Assembly: GCA_045654885.1 (NCBI GenBank)
Contig: JAZOOF010000049.1
Coordinates: 18,113-82,112, forward strand
From: HGM04593 sp045654885
Lineage (GTDB): Bacteria; Bacteroidota; Bacteroidia; Bacteroidales; Bacteroidaceae
DNA: 64,000 bases
Reading direction: 5' to 3'
This document shows, in pieces, positions 1 to 8,383 of the stretch. The position numbers were made by a program, and so were the translations under genes. The notes under the pieces were generated by a model. That model searched no databases and was not told the DNA's origin. It saw only the letters and a list, made by a program, of their open reading frames with translations. Position 1 is the first letter of the stretch. Every line of letters starts with the position of its first letter.

Positions 1-359
1 AGTGCCTTGCCGGGAGTGAGGTGCTTCTTCACTGTAGGCCAAACGGCAATCTGTCCTGCATCGGAGAGCAGGTACTCTATGATTGTTGCCTTCTCGCAGG
101 CCTCCTCAATGTCAAAGAGGTTCTCGCCCGGTACCCAGCCGTCGGCAACGGCTTTATCCCAGCTCTTTGAGTCCTTGCGCTGTCCAACGATAACGTTGAA
201 ACCGTTGTCGCGCAGGTTGAGTGACTGGCCGGGGCCCTGTACGCCATAACCTATCACCGCAATGGTCTCCTCCTTCAATGTCTCCAAGGCCTTTGCCAAT
301 GGATATTCCTCACGTGTCACGACGTTCTCGACCACGCCGCCAAAATTCATCTGTGCCAT
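1..359 (-). CDS. ilvC: Ketol-acid reductoisomerase, N-terminal part (cut by window edge)
   Basis: Converts 2-acetolactate (or 2-aceto-2-hydroxybutyrate) to the dihydroxy acid with NADPH in branched-chain amino acid synthesis, in the cytoplasm. About 119 codons are visible. The N-terminus reads MAQMNFGGVVENV, then the Rossmann stretch AVIGYGVQGPGQSLNLRDNG and a conserved VIVGQRKDSKSW segment, which is the NADPH-binding half of the KARI family. ATG is at 357-359. The rest of the gene lies left of the window. It is divergent from the EEP-family gene across 220 bp, in which I found no confident promoter or attenuator. Confidence 0.93.
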   Translation of the reverse strand, partial: MAQMNFGGVVENVVTREEYPLAKALETLKEETIAVIGYGVQGPGQSLNLRDNGFNVIVGQRKDSKSWDKAVADGWVPGENLFDIEEACEKATIIEYLLSDAGQIAVWPTVKKHLTPGKA

Positions 360-579
360 AATTGTATTGTTTTTTTAGTTTGTTTATCCTTGATTAATAT
401 GATGTGACAGCTGTGATTATGAACTGTCAAAAAGTTTCCTTGACTGCTGAATAACTGTGCTTTGTTCAAGAGGTTCGCGAAAGTAGTTGTAAAATTGATA
501 AAAACAAAACAATTTTTCCAATAAATTATATTAATTTTACCAGCAGTAAGTTTTTGTTGAATAATTAACATCAATAATA

Positions 580-1623
580 ATGAGAAAAAACAGTTTTTTG
601 TTGGCGTTCGCGATGCTCTTTGCAGTCATGTTCACTGCTCAGGCTCAGAACCAGAAAAAGTATGAGGTCTACAGTGTTGGTTTCTACAACCTTGAGAACC
701 TTTTCGATACAATCCACGACAATGGCAAGAATGACTACGAGTTCCTGCCCGACGGTGCGAACAAGTGGGGAACATTGAAATATACCAACAAGTTGAAGAA
801 TATGGCAACGGTGCTCAACGAGATGGGAACGGATGTGTTGCCTGCGGGAATGGCTGCTGTGGGTGTATCTGAAATCGAGAACTCACGCGTACTTGAGGAT
901 TTGGTTAAGCATGAGGTGCTTGCTCCACGTGGTTGGGATTTCATACACATTGAGGGACCCGACCGTCGCGGTGTCGATTGTGCATTGCTCTATAATCCCA
1001 AACTTTTCAAGCCTATCAACTCAAAGCTCGCACCTTATACAACCGTTGACAATGATACCACATACAAGACACGTGGTTTCCTTATTGTAAGCGGTGAGAT
1101 GGGTGGCGAGGTCGTTCACATTATTGTAAACCACTGGCCTTCGCGCTATGCAAAGTCACCGGCCCGCGAGCGTGCGGGTGTGCTTGTGAAGGAGTTGAAG
1201 GATTCAATCATGGCCACTATGCCCGATACCAAGGTGCTCATCATGGGTGACATGAATGACGACCCCGACAACAAGAGCATGAAGAGCTGTCTTGGTGCTG
1301 TGCGTGAAAGAGAGGAGATAAAGGCTGCGAGCGACCTCTACAATCCATGGTGGAACATCCTGCGCAAGAAGGGTATGGGAACATTGAAGTACAAGGGCAA
1401 GTGGAACCTTTTCGACCAGGTGGTTGTCAGTGGAAATCTGCTTGGTGCCGACCGCTCTACATTGAAACTCTACAAGACCGAGATTTTCTCACGCGGATAC
1501 ATGTTCCAGCAAGAGGGACGTTACAAGGGAAATACCAAACGTACACATGCCGGTGGTGTGTGGCTCAACGGTTACAGCGACCACTTGCCTGTGATAGTAT
1601 ATCTCATTAAGGAGGCAAAGTAA
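580..1623 (+). CDS. Secreted endonuclease/exonuclease/phosphatase (EEP) family protein
   Basis: A 347-residue exported metal-dependent phosphodiesterase or nuclease-like protein. Residues 1-22 form a signal peptide with an AQA-Q cleavage site. EEP hallmarks are in order: YNLENLFD (36-43), metal ligand region SEIEN (97-101), NHWPSR (184-189), GDMNDDPD (223-230) and the catalytic SDH (333-335). The fold is shared by DNase I, exonuclease III and sphingomyelinase-like enzymes, so the substrate (DNA, lipid or inositol phosphate) cannot be told from sequence. Export makes a periplasmic or extracellular substrate likely. It is transcribed alone and followed by a strong intrinsic terminator. Confidence 0.88.
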   Translation: MRKNSFLLAFAMLFAVMFTAQAQNQKKYEVYSVGFYNLENLFDTIHDNGKNDYEFLPDGANKWGTLKYTNKLKNMATVLNEMGTDVLPAGMAAVGVSEIENSRVLEDLVKHEVLAPRGWDFIHIEGPDRRGVDCALLYNPKLFKPINSKLAPYTTVDNDTTYKTRGFLIVSGEMGGEVVHIIVNHWPSRYAKSPARERAGVLVKELKDSIMATMPDTKVLIMGDMNDDPDNKSMKSCLGAVREREEIKAASDLYNPWWNILRKKGMGTLKYKGKWNLFDQVVVSGNLLGADRSTLKLYKTEIFSRGYMFQQEGRYKGNTKRTHAGGVWLNGYSDHLPVIVYLIKEAK

Positions 1624-1638
1624 ATATTGACAGGTTAT

Positions 1639-1687
1639 ACACAATTGAGCCTGAAAGTCAACGACTTTCAGGCTCAATTGTGTTTTT
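1639..1687 (+). terminator. Intrinsic terminator after the EEP gene
   Basis: A 21-bp perfect inverted repeat (1639-1659 and 1663-1683) with a 3-nt loop is followed on the plus strand by a short T tract. It lies 15 bp after the stop codon. The DUF1963 gene converges on it from the other side. Confidence 0.85.
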
Positions 1688-1716
1688 CTCATGCAGTCTG
1701 CGTGGGTGATGCTATC

Positions 1717-2328
1717 TCATGACGAATGCAGATAGAGTGATGCTTTGGAGAAATCGCGTTCTTTGAGGCTCTCGACGGGCATCATGAAGTTTATTGTGCC
1801 GCAGTCGAAGAAACGCAGATGCCAGCGGTCATCCTCGTCGAGCTGCAGCAACGATATCATTCCCTCGTTTTCATTCTCATATCCTTCAGTCATTGCGGGC
1901 ATGCCAAGAAGCTTGAACCCGAAGGCTTCGGTATCACACTCCTCGAACTCCATCTTTTCGGCGGGCAATACGGCCGGTGAACCGTCCTCCCAATAGTATT
2001 GGTGTGTGTTTAGCTTTTCACACTCCTCGGAGTATATAACCTTGAACTCTCTCTCTTCCCATTCTCCCATTCCACTGCATGGAGCATCGTCCTCGCCAAG
2101 GAAATAGTCCAGGTTGGCAAAGAACCAGAGCATGCCCTTGTGTGGCAGTGCTCCTTCGGGGTCAAGGTGTGCAATATCCTCCAGACGTATCTGGCATACG
2201 AAGGTCAGCAGAAAATCCTCTTCAAGGCATGGCCAGTCGACATTGTCGGGGAGGTCGGGGAATCCCCACCAATGGCTCTTGCCGGTGAGGTCCTCGTCGG
2301 TAGGCTTTATGTTGATGTTTATTGCCAT
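1717..2328 (-). CDS. DUF1963 (YwqG-like) family protein
   Basis: A 203-residue acidic soluble protein. The N-terminal half has SHWWGFPDLPDNVDWP, then LTFVCQIRLEDIAHLDPEG and GMLWFFANLDY. This matches the DUF1963/YwqG pattern (a proline-rich W-G-x-P segment followed by an F-x-Q-I-x-L core and LxFF). No catalytic function is established for the family. It begins 34 bp after the Sel1-repeat gene on the same strand, so the two are probably co-transcribed. Confidence 0.75.
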   Translation of the reverse strand: MAININIKPTDEDLTGKSHWWGFPDLPDNVDWPCLEEDFLLTFVCQIRLEDIAHLDPEGALPHKGMLWFFANLDYFLGEDDAPCSGMGEWEEREFKVIYSEECEKLNTHQYYWEDGSPAVLPAEKMEFEECDTEAFGFKLLGMPAMTEGYENENEGMISLLQLDEDDRWHLRFFDCGTINFMMPVESLKERDFSKASLYLHSS

Positions 2329-2362
2329 AGTCTATTGTGTTTTGTTTGTTGTCATTTGAAGT

Positions 2363-3514
2363 TTATGCCCAAGCATCGTATCGGCCATCGTCATCGGGGA
2401 GTTCATCCTCGTCGTCATCGAGCTCCTCGTCATCGGGGATGGCATTGTAGGCCGGTATGTGATACATCTCAATCTCGGCGGCAAATTGTGTAAGATGTCC
2501 TCTATTGTAAGCCTCTACGGTCTCTACAATCATCCTTTTGCTTTGGAGTCTGGCACCCAGGAGGGCATAGACATACATGGTCTCTTCGCTGTTCTCGCCG
2601 GTCACCTCTTTGCAACGGAGCATGTCATGCATCTTCTCGTAGCAGCTTGCCATGTTGAACCGTGCGCCCTTCTCATAGTATTCCCATGCCTTGAGATAGT
2701 CTACCGTAACTCCATACCGTCCCTCTCTGTGTATGTCGCCAAGCAGCTTGTACGACATGTCTATGTTGCAACATTCGAGGCACTCGATGATTGACTCGCG
2801 GCAACTGTCACGCTCTTCCTTGTCATCGGGGTCAATCTCATCGTATGCACTGCACAGGTTCAGTGTCATGAAATGCAGTGAAAGCATGTCGCCCTTGTCG
2901 GCGCCCTCTTCAATGGTTGAGGTATAAACATCCCAGTCGGCAATCTCTCCACCGTCATCGAGTCCACGGACAATGGCAAGGTCGCTGTATGCATCAACCA
3001 CACCGCCGTCTACAGCCTTCTTGTACCATTCTTCGGCCTCGCGTATATTCTTCATGGCAAGCTGTGTGTCACCTTTCAGACGGAACCAGTGCGGGTTGTC
3101 GCTCTGCGCCATCAATGCATCAAGGGTCCTGTCGGCAAGGTCAATCTCCACGCTGTAGCCATAGCGGCCGAATATCAGGTTCATGAGGTATACGTATGCC
3201 GCATACTCATTCTTTTTTTCAAGGGCACTCATCAGCAGCCTTTCTCCCTCCTTGGGGTTGTATGGCTCAATCTCACCACGGAAATACATGAGCGCTATCT
3301 CAACGTCGGCTTCAACCACACCGCCTGCCTGTGCCTTCTTGAGCAGTCCATATGCGGCGTCCACTGAATCCTGTTCAAAACGATAGGCAAGGTCCACCTT
3401 TGCCAGTTTGTAGCATGCAACGGGGTCACCGGCCTGGGCCAGTTCATCGAGAACGTCCATGTCATCGGGATTGACATACTGCCTGACTCCCATGTCTGTA
3501 TAAAATTCTCTCAT
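2363..3514 (-). CDS. Sel1-like (TPR-type) repeat protein
   Basis: 383 residues of helical repeats with Sel1-like signatures: DPVACYKLAKVDL, AAYGLLKKAQAGGVVEADVEIALMYF, AEEWYKKAVDGGVVDAYSDLA and AWEYYEKGARF. Such repeats form protein-binding superhelices. The C-terminus is a very acidic Asp/Glu tail. No signal peptide is seen. The ATG at 3512-3514 is preferred over one 22 codons upstream because the upstream part lacks repeat character and overlaps the promoter. It heads a two-gene unit with the DUF1963 gene. Such pairs are common in polymorphic or immunity-like loci, but no toxin is present here. Confidence 0.78.
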   Translation of the reverse strand: MREFYTDMGVRQYVNPDDMDVLDELAQAGDPVACYKLAKVDLAYRFEQDSVDAAYGLLKKAQAGGVVEADVEIALMYFRGEIEPYNPKEGERLLMSALEKKNEYAAYVYLMNLIFGRYGYSVEIDLADRTLDALMAQSDNPHWFRLKGDTQLAMKNIREAEEWYKKAVDGGVVDAYSDLAIVRGLDDGGEIADWDVYTSTIEEGADKGDMLSLHFMTLNLCSAYDEIDPDDKEERDSCRESIIECLECCNIDMSYKLLGDIHREGRYGVTVDYLKAWEYYEKGARFNMASCYEKMHDMLRCKEVTGENSEETMYVYALLGARLQSKRMIVETVEAYNRGHLTQFAAEIEMYHIPAYNAIPDDEELDDDEDELPDDDGRYDAWA

Positions 3515-3577
3515 ATTTTTACTGCTTATTAGGTATATAATTGCCGTCAGATATCTCTGTCGGGATTGGGTACTTGG

Positions 3578-3625
3578 CAAATGTAACCATTATTTTTTGT
3601 TTTGCAATATTTCTTCTTATTTTTG
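3578..3625. promoter_or_regulatory. Overlapping divergent promoters, Sel1 gene (minus) and radical SAM gene (plus)
   Basis: On plus, TTTG at 3596-3599 and TATTTTTG at 3618-3625 are separated by 18 nt, close to the Bacteroidota -33/-7 consensus. On minus, TACATTTG occupies 3578-3585. The two promoters sit within 50 bp, so the divergent genes could influence each other. Confidence 0.55.
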
Positions 3626-3708
3626 CGCTGACAAACAATTAATTATATATAAAATGTCGATTAGTGTAGAAAGGTTTTCTGCATACTGTCGGCAATAATG
3701 TATCATAT

Positions 3709-4356
3709 ATGAGTGCAACGGAAATAAAAGCTCCGATATTTGCCGTCAGCAGGCTACGCATGGGGACAGACGGCAAGGGTGTGACTACATTGGTCACTTT
3801 TATGCGTTGTCCGTTAGGTTGCAGATACTGCCTCAACCCGCAGTGCCATGAACCGGTATATGCAGGCGACGGCGTTACACCGGCCGACGGGGTGATGATG
3901 TTGACCCCACAGGAACTGTATGACATGGTGAAGGTCGATGATATCTATTTCCAGGCAACGGGCGGCGGTATCTGCTTTGGCGGCGGAGAGCCCACGCTTT
4001 ATCATAAGTTCATAATTGAGTTCAAGAAACTATGTGGCGCCAAGTGGAGTATAACATTGGAGAGTTGCCTGCGATGTCCGCAATACACCATTGAAAGCCT
4101 TGCTGCTGTGGTTGACCATTGGATAGTTGATGTCAAGTCGCTTGATGCCCGTGTTTACATGGAGTATACGGGCTGTGTGTCGGATGAGTTGAGTAATCTG
4201 CTCTTCTTGAGTCGGCTTGTACCACAGGAACGTGTCACGGTAAAGATACCTCGTATTCCCGGTTATAATGATTATGCTGACCTTGAGGGGGATGTGAAGA
4301 GGATTAAGGAAATTGGGTTCAATGACGTAGCCCTTGTACAATACATAAAAAGATAA
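3709..4356 (+). CDS. Short radical SAM protein (activase-like)
   Basis: A 215-residue radical SAM enzyme. The cluster-binding motif is CPLGCRYC (Cys34, Cys38, Cys41; CX3CX2C), followed by Cys46. The GGGEP SAM-contact motif is at 91-95, and LESCLRCP (Cys120, Cys123) adds two more cysteines. Overall it resembles the glycyl-radical-enzyme activase class, but at 215 residues it lacks the two-cluster insertion of pyruvate formate-lyase activase, and no glycyl radical enzyme is adjacent. The next gene, 13 bp downstream, encodes a small Cys4 protein, so the pair probably acts together. The reaction is unknown. Confidence 0.82.
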   Translation: MSATEIKAPIFAVSRLRMGTDGKGVTTLVTFMRCPLGCRYCLNPQCHEPVYAGDGVTPADGVMMLTPQELYDMVKVDDIYFQATGGGICFGGGEPTLYHKFIIEFKKLCGAKWSITLESCLRCPQYTIESLAAVVDHWIVDVKSLDARVYMEYTGCVSDELSNLLFLSRLVPQERVTVKIPRIPGYNDYADLEGDVKRIKEIGFNDVALVQYIKR

Positions 4357-4369
4357 ACTTATTTTGGCT

Positions 4370-4714
4370 ATGGATGCAGGAAAAGAGAAGTGTGAGATAT
4401 TGAAGGGAATAAGGAAGGCGGTTGCCGAGCAGTATGGGTTGGAATATACCCCGGCAGAGTGTACGCATAAAGGCGGATGTCCGGGAACCTGTCCGCAGTG
4501 CGATGCCGAGCTTCGTGATTTGCAACAGCAACTCGAAGCTAAGGGCATTGTAGATATGGATATCGATGATATTGTAGAAATACCACAAATGACCCAATCG
4601 GGCATCTTTACGACAGCGGGTCTTGTCCTCCCGACAAAGCCTGGTGAAAAAAGATTCCCGATGGATTTGCAGGGATTGCCTCCGTTGGAAGGTGATATAT
4701 CGTCCGAAGTGTAA
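4370..4714 (+). CDS. Small Cys4 protein paired with the radical SAM enzyme
   Basis: A 114-residue protein. A helical N-terminus (EILKGIRKAVAEQYGLEY) precedes a CX5CX3CX2C cluster (Cys31, Cys37, Cys41, Cys44; reading ECTHKGGCPGTCPQCDAEL), then a coiled segment and a Pro-rich tail. I recognise similar small proteins with the HKGxCxGTCPxCxAE signature in gut anaerobes but know no function. The four cysteines could hold Zn or an Fe-S cluster, or be radical SAM substrates. The ATG at 4370 is preferred to an in-frame TTG at 4364. Confidence 0.7.
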   Translation: MDAGKEKCEILKGIRKAVAEQYGLEYTPAECTHKGGCPGTCPQCDAELRDLQQQLEAKGIVDMDIDDIVEIPQMTQSGIFTTAGLVLPTKPGEKRFPMDLQGLPPLEGDISSEV

Positions 4715-4766
4715 TTTGATGGAATATGCTTTGCTAAGGTCAGCCAATGCTGTGAAAAATATAAAG

Positions 4767-4923
4767 GCAATAATATAGCAGTTGGCCCATATTCCGAAAA
4801 AACGTGAAGATGTCATGTCGACCGTAGTGGAGACATCCCGTTTGCAGCAGTATAGATTCTTTGACTGCGCTGTTGGGAGTTTGCCCGAAAAATAACATTT
4901 TGGGTCAACTGCTATATTATTGC
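4767..4923. repeat. 157-bp element with 23-bp terminal inverted repeats
   Basis: Positions 4767-4789 and 4901-4923 are inverted repeats of 23 bp with one mismatch, enclosing 111 bp without a gene. The interior contains a segment near 4815-4843 (cgaccgtagtggagac) that recurs near 45427, so it is a dispersed repeat. It sits between the convergent Cys4 and upp genes and may serve as a bidirectional hairpin or be a miniature mobile element. Confidence 0.6.
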
Positions 4924-4971
4924 TAATCTAAAAGCGTTTGATAATAAAGAAAACTTCAATTATTGCTGTTC

Positions 4972-5595
4972 TTATTTCGTGCCGAAGATTCTGTCGCCGG
5001 CATCGCCAAGGCCGGGAAGGATGTAGTTCCTCTCGTTCATTCCTTCGTCCATCGCAGCGAGGTAGATGTCAACATCGGGGTGCTGCTCGGTCACGGCTTT
5101 CACTCCTTGTGGCGATGCCACAAGGCACATGAGACGTATGTTGGTGTAGCCGTCGTTCTTCAGGCGTCTGATGGCATCGCAGGCACTGCCGCCGGTGGCA
5201 AGCATGGGGTCTGTCACAATAACAAGGCGCTCCTTGTTTGCTGGCATCTTGTAGTAATAGAATACCGGCTCGCAGGTCTCCTCGTCGCGGTACATGCCAA
5301 TGTGGCCCACACGTGCCGATGGGATGAGTGTCAAAAGACCCTCTACCATTCCAAGGCCGGCACGCAGGATTGGTGCAATGACAACCTTCTTGCCCGAAAT
5401 CTTTGGGGCATTCATCTTCATTAGCGGTGTCTCAATCTCCTCATATGTCAATGGGAAATCACGGGTCACCTCGTATCCCATGAGTGTTGATATCTCCTTC
5501 AACAGCTCGCGGAACTTTATGGTTGAGGTCTCTTTATTGCGCATGATGCTGAGCTTGTGCAGCACCAACGGGTGGTCAATTATATGTAAAGCCAT
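4972..5595 (-). CDS. upp: Uracil phosphoribosyltransferase
   Basis: Salvages uracil to UMP using PRPP in the cytoplasm. 207 residues, the normal UPRTase length. The PRPP-binding loop reads VTDPMLATGGSA, the start contains DHPLVLHKLSIMR, the middle VVIAPILRAGLGM, and the C-terminus DAGDRIFGTK. All are standard for the family. It has its own promoter. Confidence 0.95.
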   Translation of the reverse strand: MALHIIDHPLVLHKLSIMRNKETSTIKFRELLKEISTLMGYEVTRDFPLTYEEIETPLMKMNAPKISGKKVVIAPILRAGLGMVEGLLTLIPSARVGHIGMYRDEETCEPVFYYYKMPANKERLVIVTDPMLATGGSACDAIRRLKNDGYTNIRLMCLVASPQGVKAVTEQHPDVDIYLAAMDEGMNERNYILPGLGDAGDRIFGTK

Positions 5596-5635
5596 AAAAA
5601 GTGTTTTTATGTTTGTTTGTAATATCCTATGGATG

Positions 5636-5643
5636 CAAATGTA
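5636..5643 (-). promoter_or_regulatory. -7 box of the upp promoter
   Basis: TACATTTG on the minus strand, 41 bp upstream of the upp ATG, matches the Bacteroidota TAnnTTTG element. No clear -33 TTTG was seen. Confidence 0.5.
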
Positions 5644-5726
5644 ATATTTTTTAAAAGAAATTTAAACAGTTGCTTGGTTAATCTCTCTTCTTTTCCGCGT
5701 TTTGCCTTTTAGTATTCTTGCTGTCT

Positions 5727-6443
5727 TTATTTTTCAAGTCTCCAGCCGTGGTCGCCGTGGTATATCATATGCCTGGTCATTCCGCCGTCTATGCATATGT
5801 TTTCGCCGGTGATGAACCCTGCCTTGTCGCTGCAAAGGAACAGCACCATGTGGGCAATGTCCTTTGGATTGCCAACGCGCCCTGCAGGTTGCTGTGTGGC
5901 ATCTGGGCCATCGTATGTGGTGCCGGTGGTGTCAATCCACCCCGGTGATATGGAGTTTACTCTTGCCTTGCCGGCAAGGCTCACTGCAAGGGAGTGGGTG
6001 AGTGCGGCAATGCCGCCTTTGGCCGCCGTGTAGCTCTCGCTTTGCGGCTGGCTCATGCGGTCGCGCGACGAGGAGATGTTGACTATTGATGCTCCCGCAG
6101 CCAAGTGTGTCTGCAGCAGCTTGACAAGGTAGAACGGGGCAGTGACACCTACGCTCAGGGCATACTGGAACTCCTCGTATGTGCACTCGTCAATGCCTTT
6201 CATCAGCGGCAAAGCATTGTTTATTATGCAGTCCACCTTGTCGTGCTTTGCAAGGATTTCGGCAGCGAATGCCTCAAGCACCTCTTTCTTGGCAATGTCG
6301 CCCACATAGTGGCCGTCGCCCTCCTGCTTGTCTATAACATAGACGGTGGCGCCACATGCGCGGAACTCACCGGCAATGCATTTGCCAATGCCGTTTGCAC
6401 CGCCTGTTACAATAACTACCTTCTCCTTGAATGTATGTTGCAT
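5727..6443 (-). CDS. Short-chain dehydrogenase/reductase (SDR)
   Basis: A classical SDR of 238 residues. It has the NAD(P)-binding VTGGANGIGK near residue 13, NNALP for the NNAG motif, and the catalytic Ser...Tyr-x3-Lys in SYTAAKGG. The C-terminus (GFITGENICIDGGMTRH) is the usual SDR substrate-loop end. The adenine-ribose region VIDKQ suggests NAD rather than NADP preference. The substrate is not predictable. Single-gene unit with a TACATTTG promoter. Confidence 0.88.
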   Translation of the reverse strand: MQHTFKEKVVIVTGGANGIGKCIAGEFRACGATVYVIDKQEGDGHYVGDIAKKEVLEAFAAEILAKHDKVDCIINNALPLMKGIDECTYEEFQYALSVGVTAPFYLVKLLQTHLAAGASIVNISSSRDRMSQPQSESYTAAKGGIAALTHSLAVSLAGKARVNSISPGWIDTTGTTYDGPDATQQPAGRVGNPKDIAHMVLFLCSDKAGFITGENICIDGGMTRHMIYHGDHGWRLEK

Positions 6444-6471
6444 GATGTCATTATATATGTTTCTGTTTTTG

Positions 6472-6479
6472 CAAATGTA
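6472..6479 (-). promoter_or_regulatory. -7 box of the SDR promoter
   Basis: TACATTTG on the minus strand, 29 bp upstream of the SDR ATG. No convincing -33 element was found. Confidence 0.45.
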
Positions 6480-6644
6480 ATATAAATATCTGTATGCATG
6501 GCTAAAAAAACGGAAAACGGAATAATTGTATTATTGAGTGCTGTGTATAAAAAGGTTTTTATAGGCTATGGATATTGCTGCATAATGGTTAACTTTGCCA
6601 AACTGTCAAAATGGACGGATTTTCAGTTTTTTAGTTAGAATGCT

Positions 6645-6938
6645 ATGTATCAGAAATTCATAATAACAGGTGATGGCGAACTGAGGTTCGGCAATGTATA
6701 TCATCACCGCAATCTTTTGCGGTGGGACGAGGATTGTCCCTATGGTGGCGGGCTGTGGCGCATAGATGAGGAGCGCGCTGCGGTGGTGCTCTATGGCCGC
6801 TCGTTCGAGTTCGGCGCACCTTCGTTCAATGGACTCAAGCATGTGAACTGGGACGGCATCGATGGCAAGGAACGGCTCTTGTTCCATCAGCCGCATTGGC
6901 CCTATGACGAGACGCTTGTTCCGGTTGCTGTATTTTAA
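6645..6938 (+). CDS. Conserved small protein of unknown function
   Basis: 97 residues beginning MYQKFIITGDGELRFG, with GGGLWRIDEERAAVVLYGRSFEFG in the middle. I recognise close relatives as hypothetical proteins in gut Bacteroidales but no function. It is rich in Gly, Trp and aromatic residues, has no signal peptide, and looks like a small beta protein. Coding is supported by the conserved-looking sequence and by a downstream hairpin. Confidence 0.62.
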   Translation: MYQKFIITGDGELRFGNVYHHRNLLRWDEDCPYGGGLWRIDEERAAVVLYGRSFEFGAPSFNGLKHVNWDGIDGKERLLFHQPHWPYDETLVPVAVF

Positions 6939-6962
6939 CAGCAAGTGAAATTGCTGATAAGG

Positions 6963-6999
6963 CAATAATGCAGATAGCGGGGTGCTATCTGCATTATTG
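6963..6999. terminator. Bidirectional hairpin between convergent genes
   Basis: A perfect 16-bp inverted repeat (6963-6978 and 6984-6999, loop 5 nt) between the 97-residue gene and the creD-like gene. Neither side has a strong T tract, so termination may be partial. Confidence 0.6.
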
Positions 7000-7035
7000 T
7001 GATTGTAAGACCCTGTAAACGGGTTACTTTTATCT

Positions 7036-8286
7036 TTATTCTGTTTTAGGGAGCTCTTTATTGTTTATGTTGCTTGTGAGGTACATTACTGCACAAAGGA
7101 GCAGGAAGAATACCAGAGAGCCCGAGAGTAGTGCATAGGTCTCCATCTGCAGCAGTATATAGTTGAGTACGTACACCAGGGCTACAAATCCGCCAAGCAT
7201 GTATGCACTACGGTTCTTCAGGATGCCTTTATAGTAGAGCATCAGTGCGACGGTGGTCATTGATGCAGAAATTGTGTATGCCACACCAAAGGCGATGAAC
7301 TCGGAGAATGCTATGAGCAACGAGTAGAACAGCACGAGCGACAGGCCGATTACGGCATATTGGATGGGGTTGATTTCCTTTCGTGTGAGGAACTCTACCA
7401 ACATGCCGGCTACAAATACCAGAATTATGATGAGCATTCCATATTTGACAGAGCGCATTGACTGTTGGTAGGGGTTTGCCGGGTCTACAAACTTCACACC
7501 CATATCGTAGAAACTTGCACTGTTGTGTTCCGAAGCATTCCATGTTGCGTAGAAACCATCATCACGCACCTCTCTGCTGTTAGGTAACAGCTCACCCTGA
7601 AAGCTTGGGTGCGGGTAGGCAGAACTCATGGCAAGCGATGTGTTTCCTTCGTCCGAGGGTCTGAAAAAGAGCGATTCTGTACCTTTCAGTTCAAATGAGA
7701 ATGTAAAATCCACACTGCTGCCGGCCTCTATATTATCCGGTATCAGGACTACTGCTTCATAATAGTCATTCTTTTTGTTGATGTCGAATGTGCGGTTGCC
7801 AAAAGTGAGTTGTGACGGATTACTGAAACCTTTCTGGTCGGTAATCTCAAAACGGAATAAGTTCTCTTTTGCTTTGATTGCTTTTTCAGTGACTGTAAAC
7901 TCTCCCGATACAGTGACTTTAGAGTTGTACACAATCACATCATAAATGGAACGATGCAGAATATCTGTCTCTACATTAGCCTTGTAATCAAGCGTTTTAC
8001 AGTTTTTGCTGTAATCCTCGGCGTACTTATCTTTCTCTATTTCACCTTTTACATTTGTAATCTCTATCTCTTCAATGACATGCGAAATCAATTTAGGTGC
8101 GAACACTGTCTGCTGTTTGCCATATGAGAAGGCCACCTCTTGTATGACCTTATCCTTGGTCTCTTCACGCTCTTCAATGACTCCCGTTATCATAGCCAAA
8201 GGGATGAGCATCAACAGTGTTATCAGGGCTACAAAGCTAATCTTGATTGCAACTTGTCTTGCATTTGGTTTCGGGTCCTTTTCCAT
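7036..8286 (-). CDS. creD: CreD-like inner membrane protein
   Basis: A 416-residue membrane protein. One N-terminal TM helix (around 17-36) is followed by a large periplasmic beta-rich domain and about five C-terminal TM helices, the CreD topology. RSVKYGMLIIILVFVAG and EINPIQYAVIGLSLVLFYSLL are typical family sequence. CreD belongs to the CreBC/BlrAB envelope-stress response in Gram-negatives. In Bacteroidota it usually occurs without CreBC. The start at 8286 is chosen because the upstream extension has no family similarity. It lies 97 bp after the PP2C gene. Confidence 0.82.
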   Translation of the reverse strand: MEKDPKPNARQVAIKISFVALITLLMLIPLAMITGVIEEREETKDKVIQEVAFSYGKQQTVFAPKLISHVIEEIEITNVKGEIEKDKYAEDYSKNCKTLDYKANVETDILHRSIYDVIVYNSKVTVSGEFTVTEKAIKAKENLFRFEITDQKGFSNPSQLTFGNRTFDINKKNDYYEAVVLIPDNIEAGSSVDFTFSFELKGTESLFFRPSDEGNTSLAMSSAYPHPSFQGELLPNSREVRDDGFYATWNASEHNSASFYDMGVKFVDPANPYQQSMRSVKYGMLIIILVFVAGMLVEFLTRKEINPIQYAVIGLSLVLFYSLLIAFSEFIAFGVAYTISASMTTVALMLYYKGILKNRSAYMLGGFVALVYVLNYILLQMETYALLSGSLVFFLLLCAVMYLTSNINNKELPKTE

Positions 8287-8383
8287 AGTAATTTTTTTGT
8301 TAAATGAATATTGATGTTTGTTTTTATTTGCTATTATAGAGAGTGCAGATGATGGAATTCTATCAGTGTCGTTGCTAATTTCA

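Noticed and set aside
1..579. Riboswitch or attenuator upstream of ilvC
   Set aside because: No leader peptide with clustered Leu/Val/Ile codons and no strong alternative hairpins were found in the 220-bp gap.
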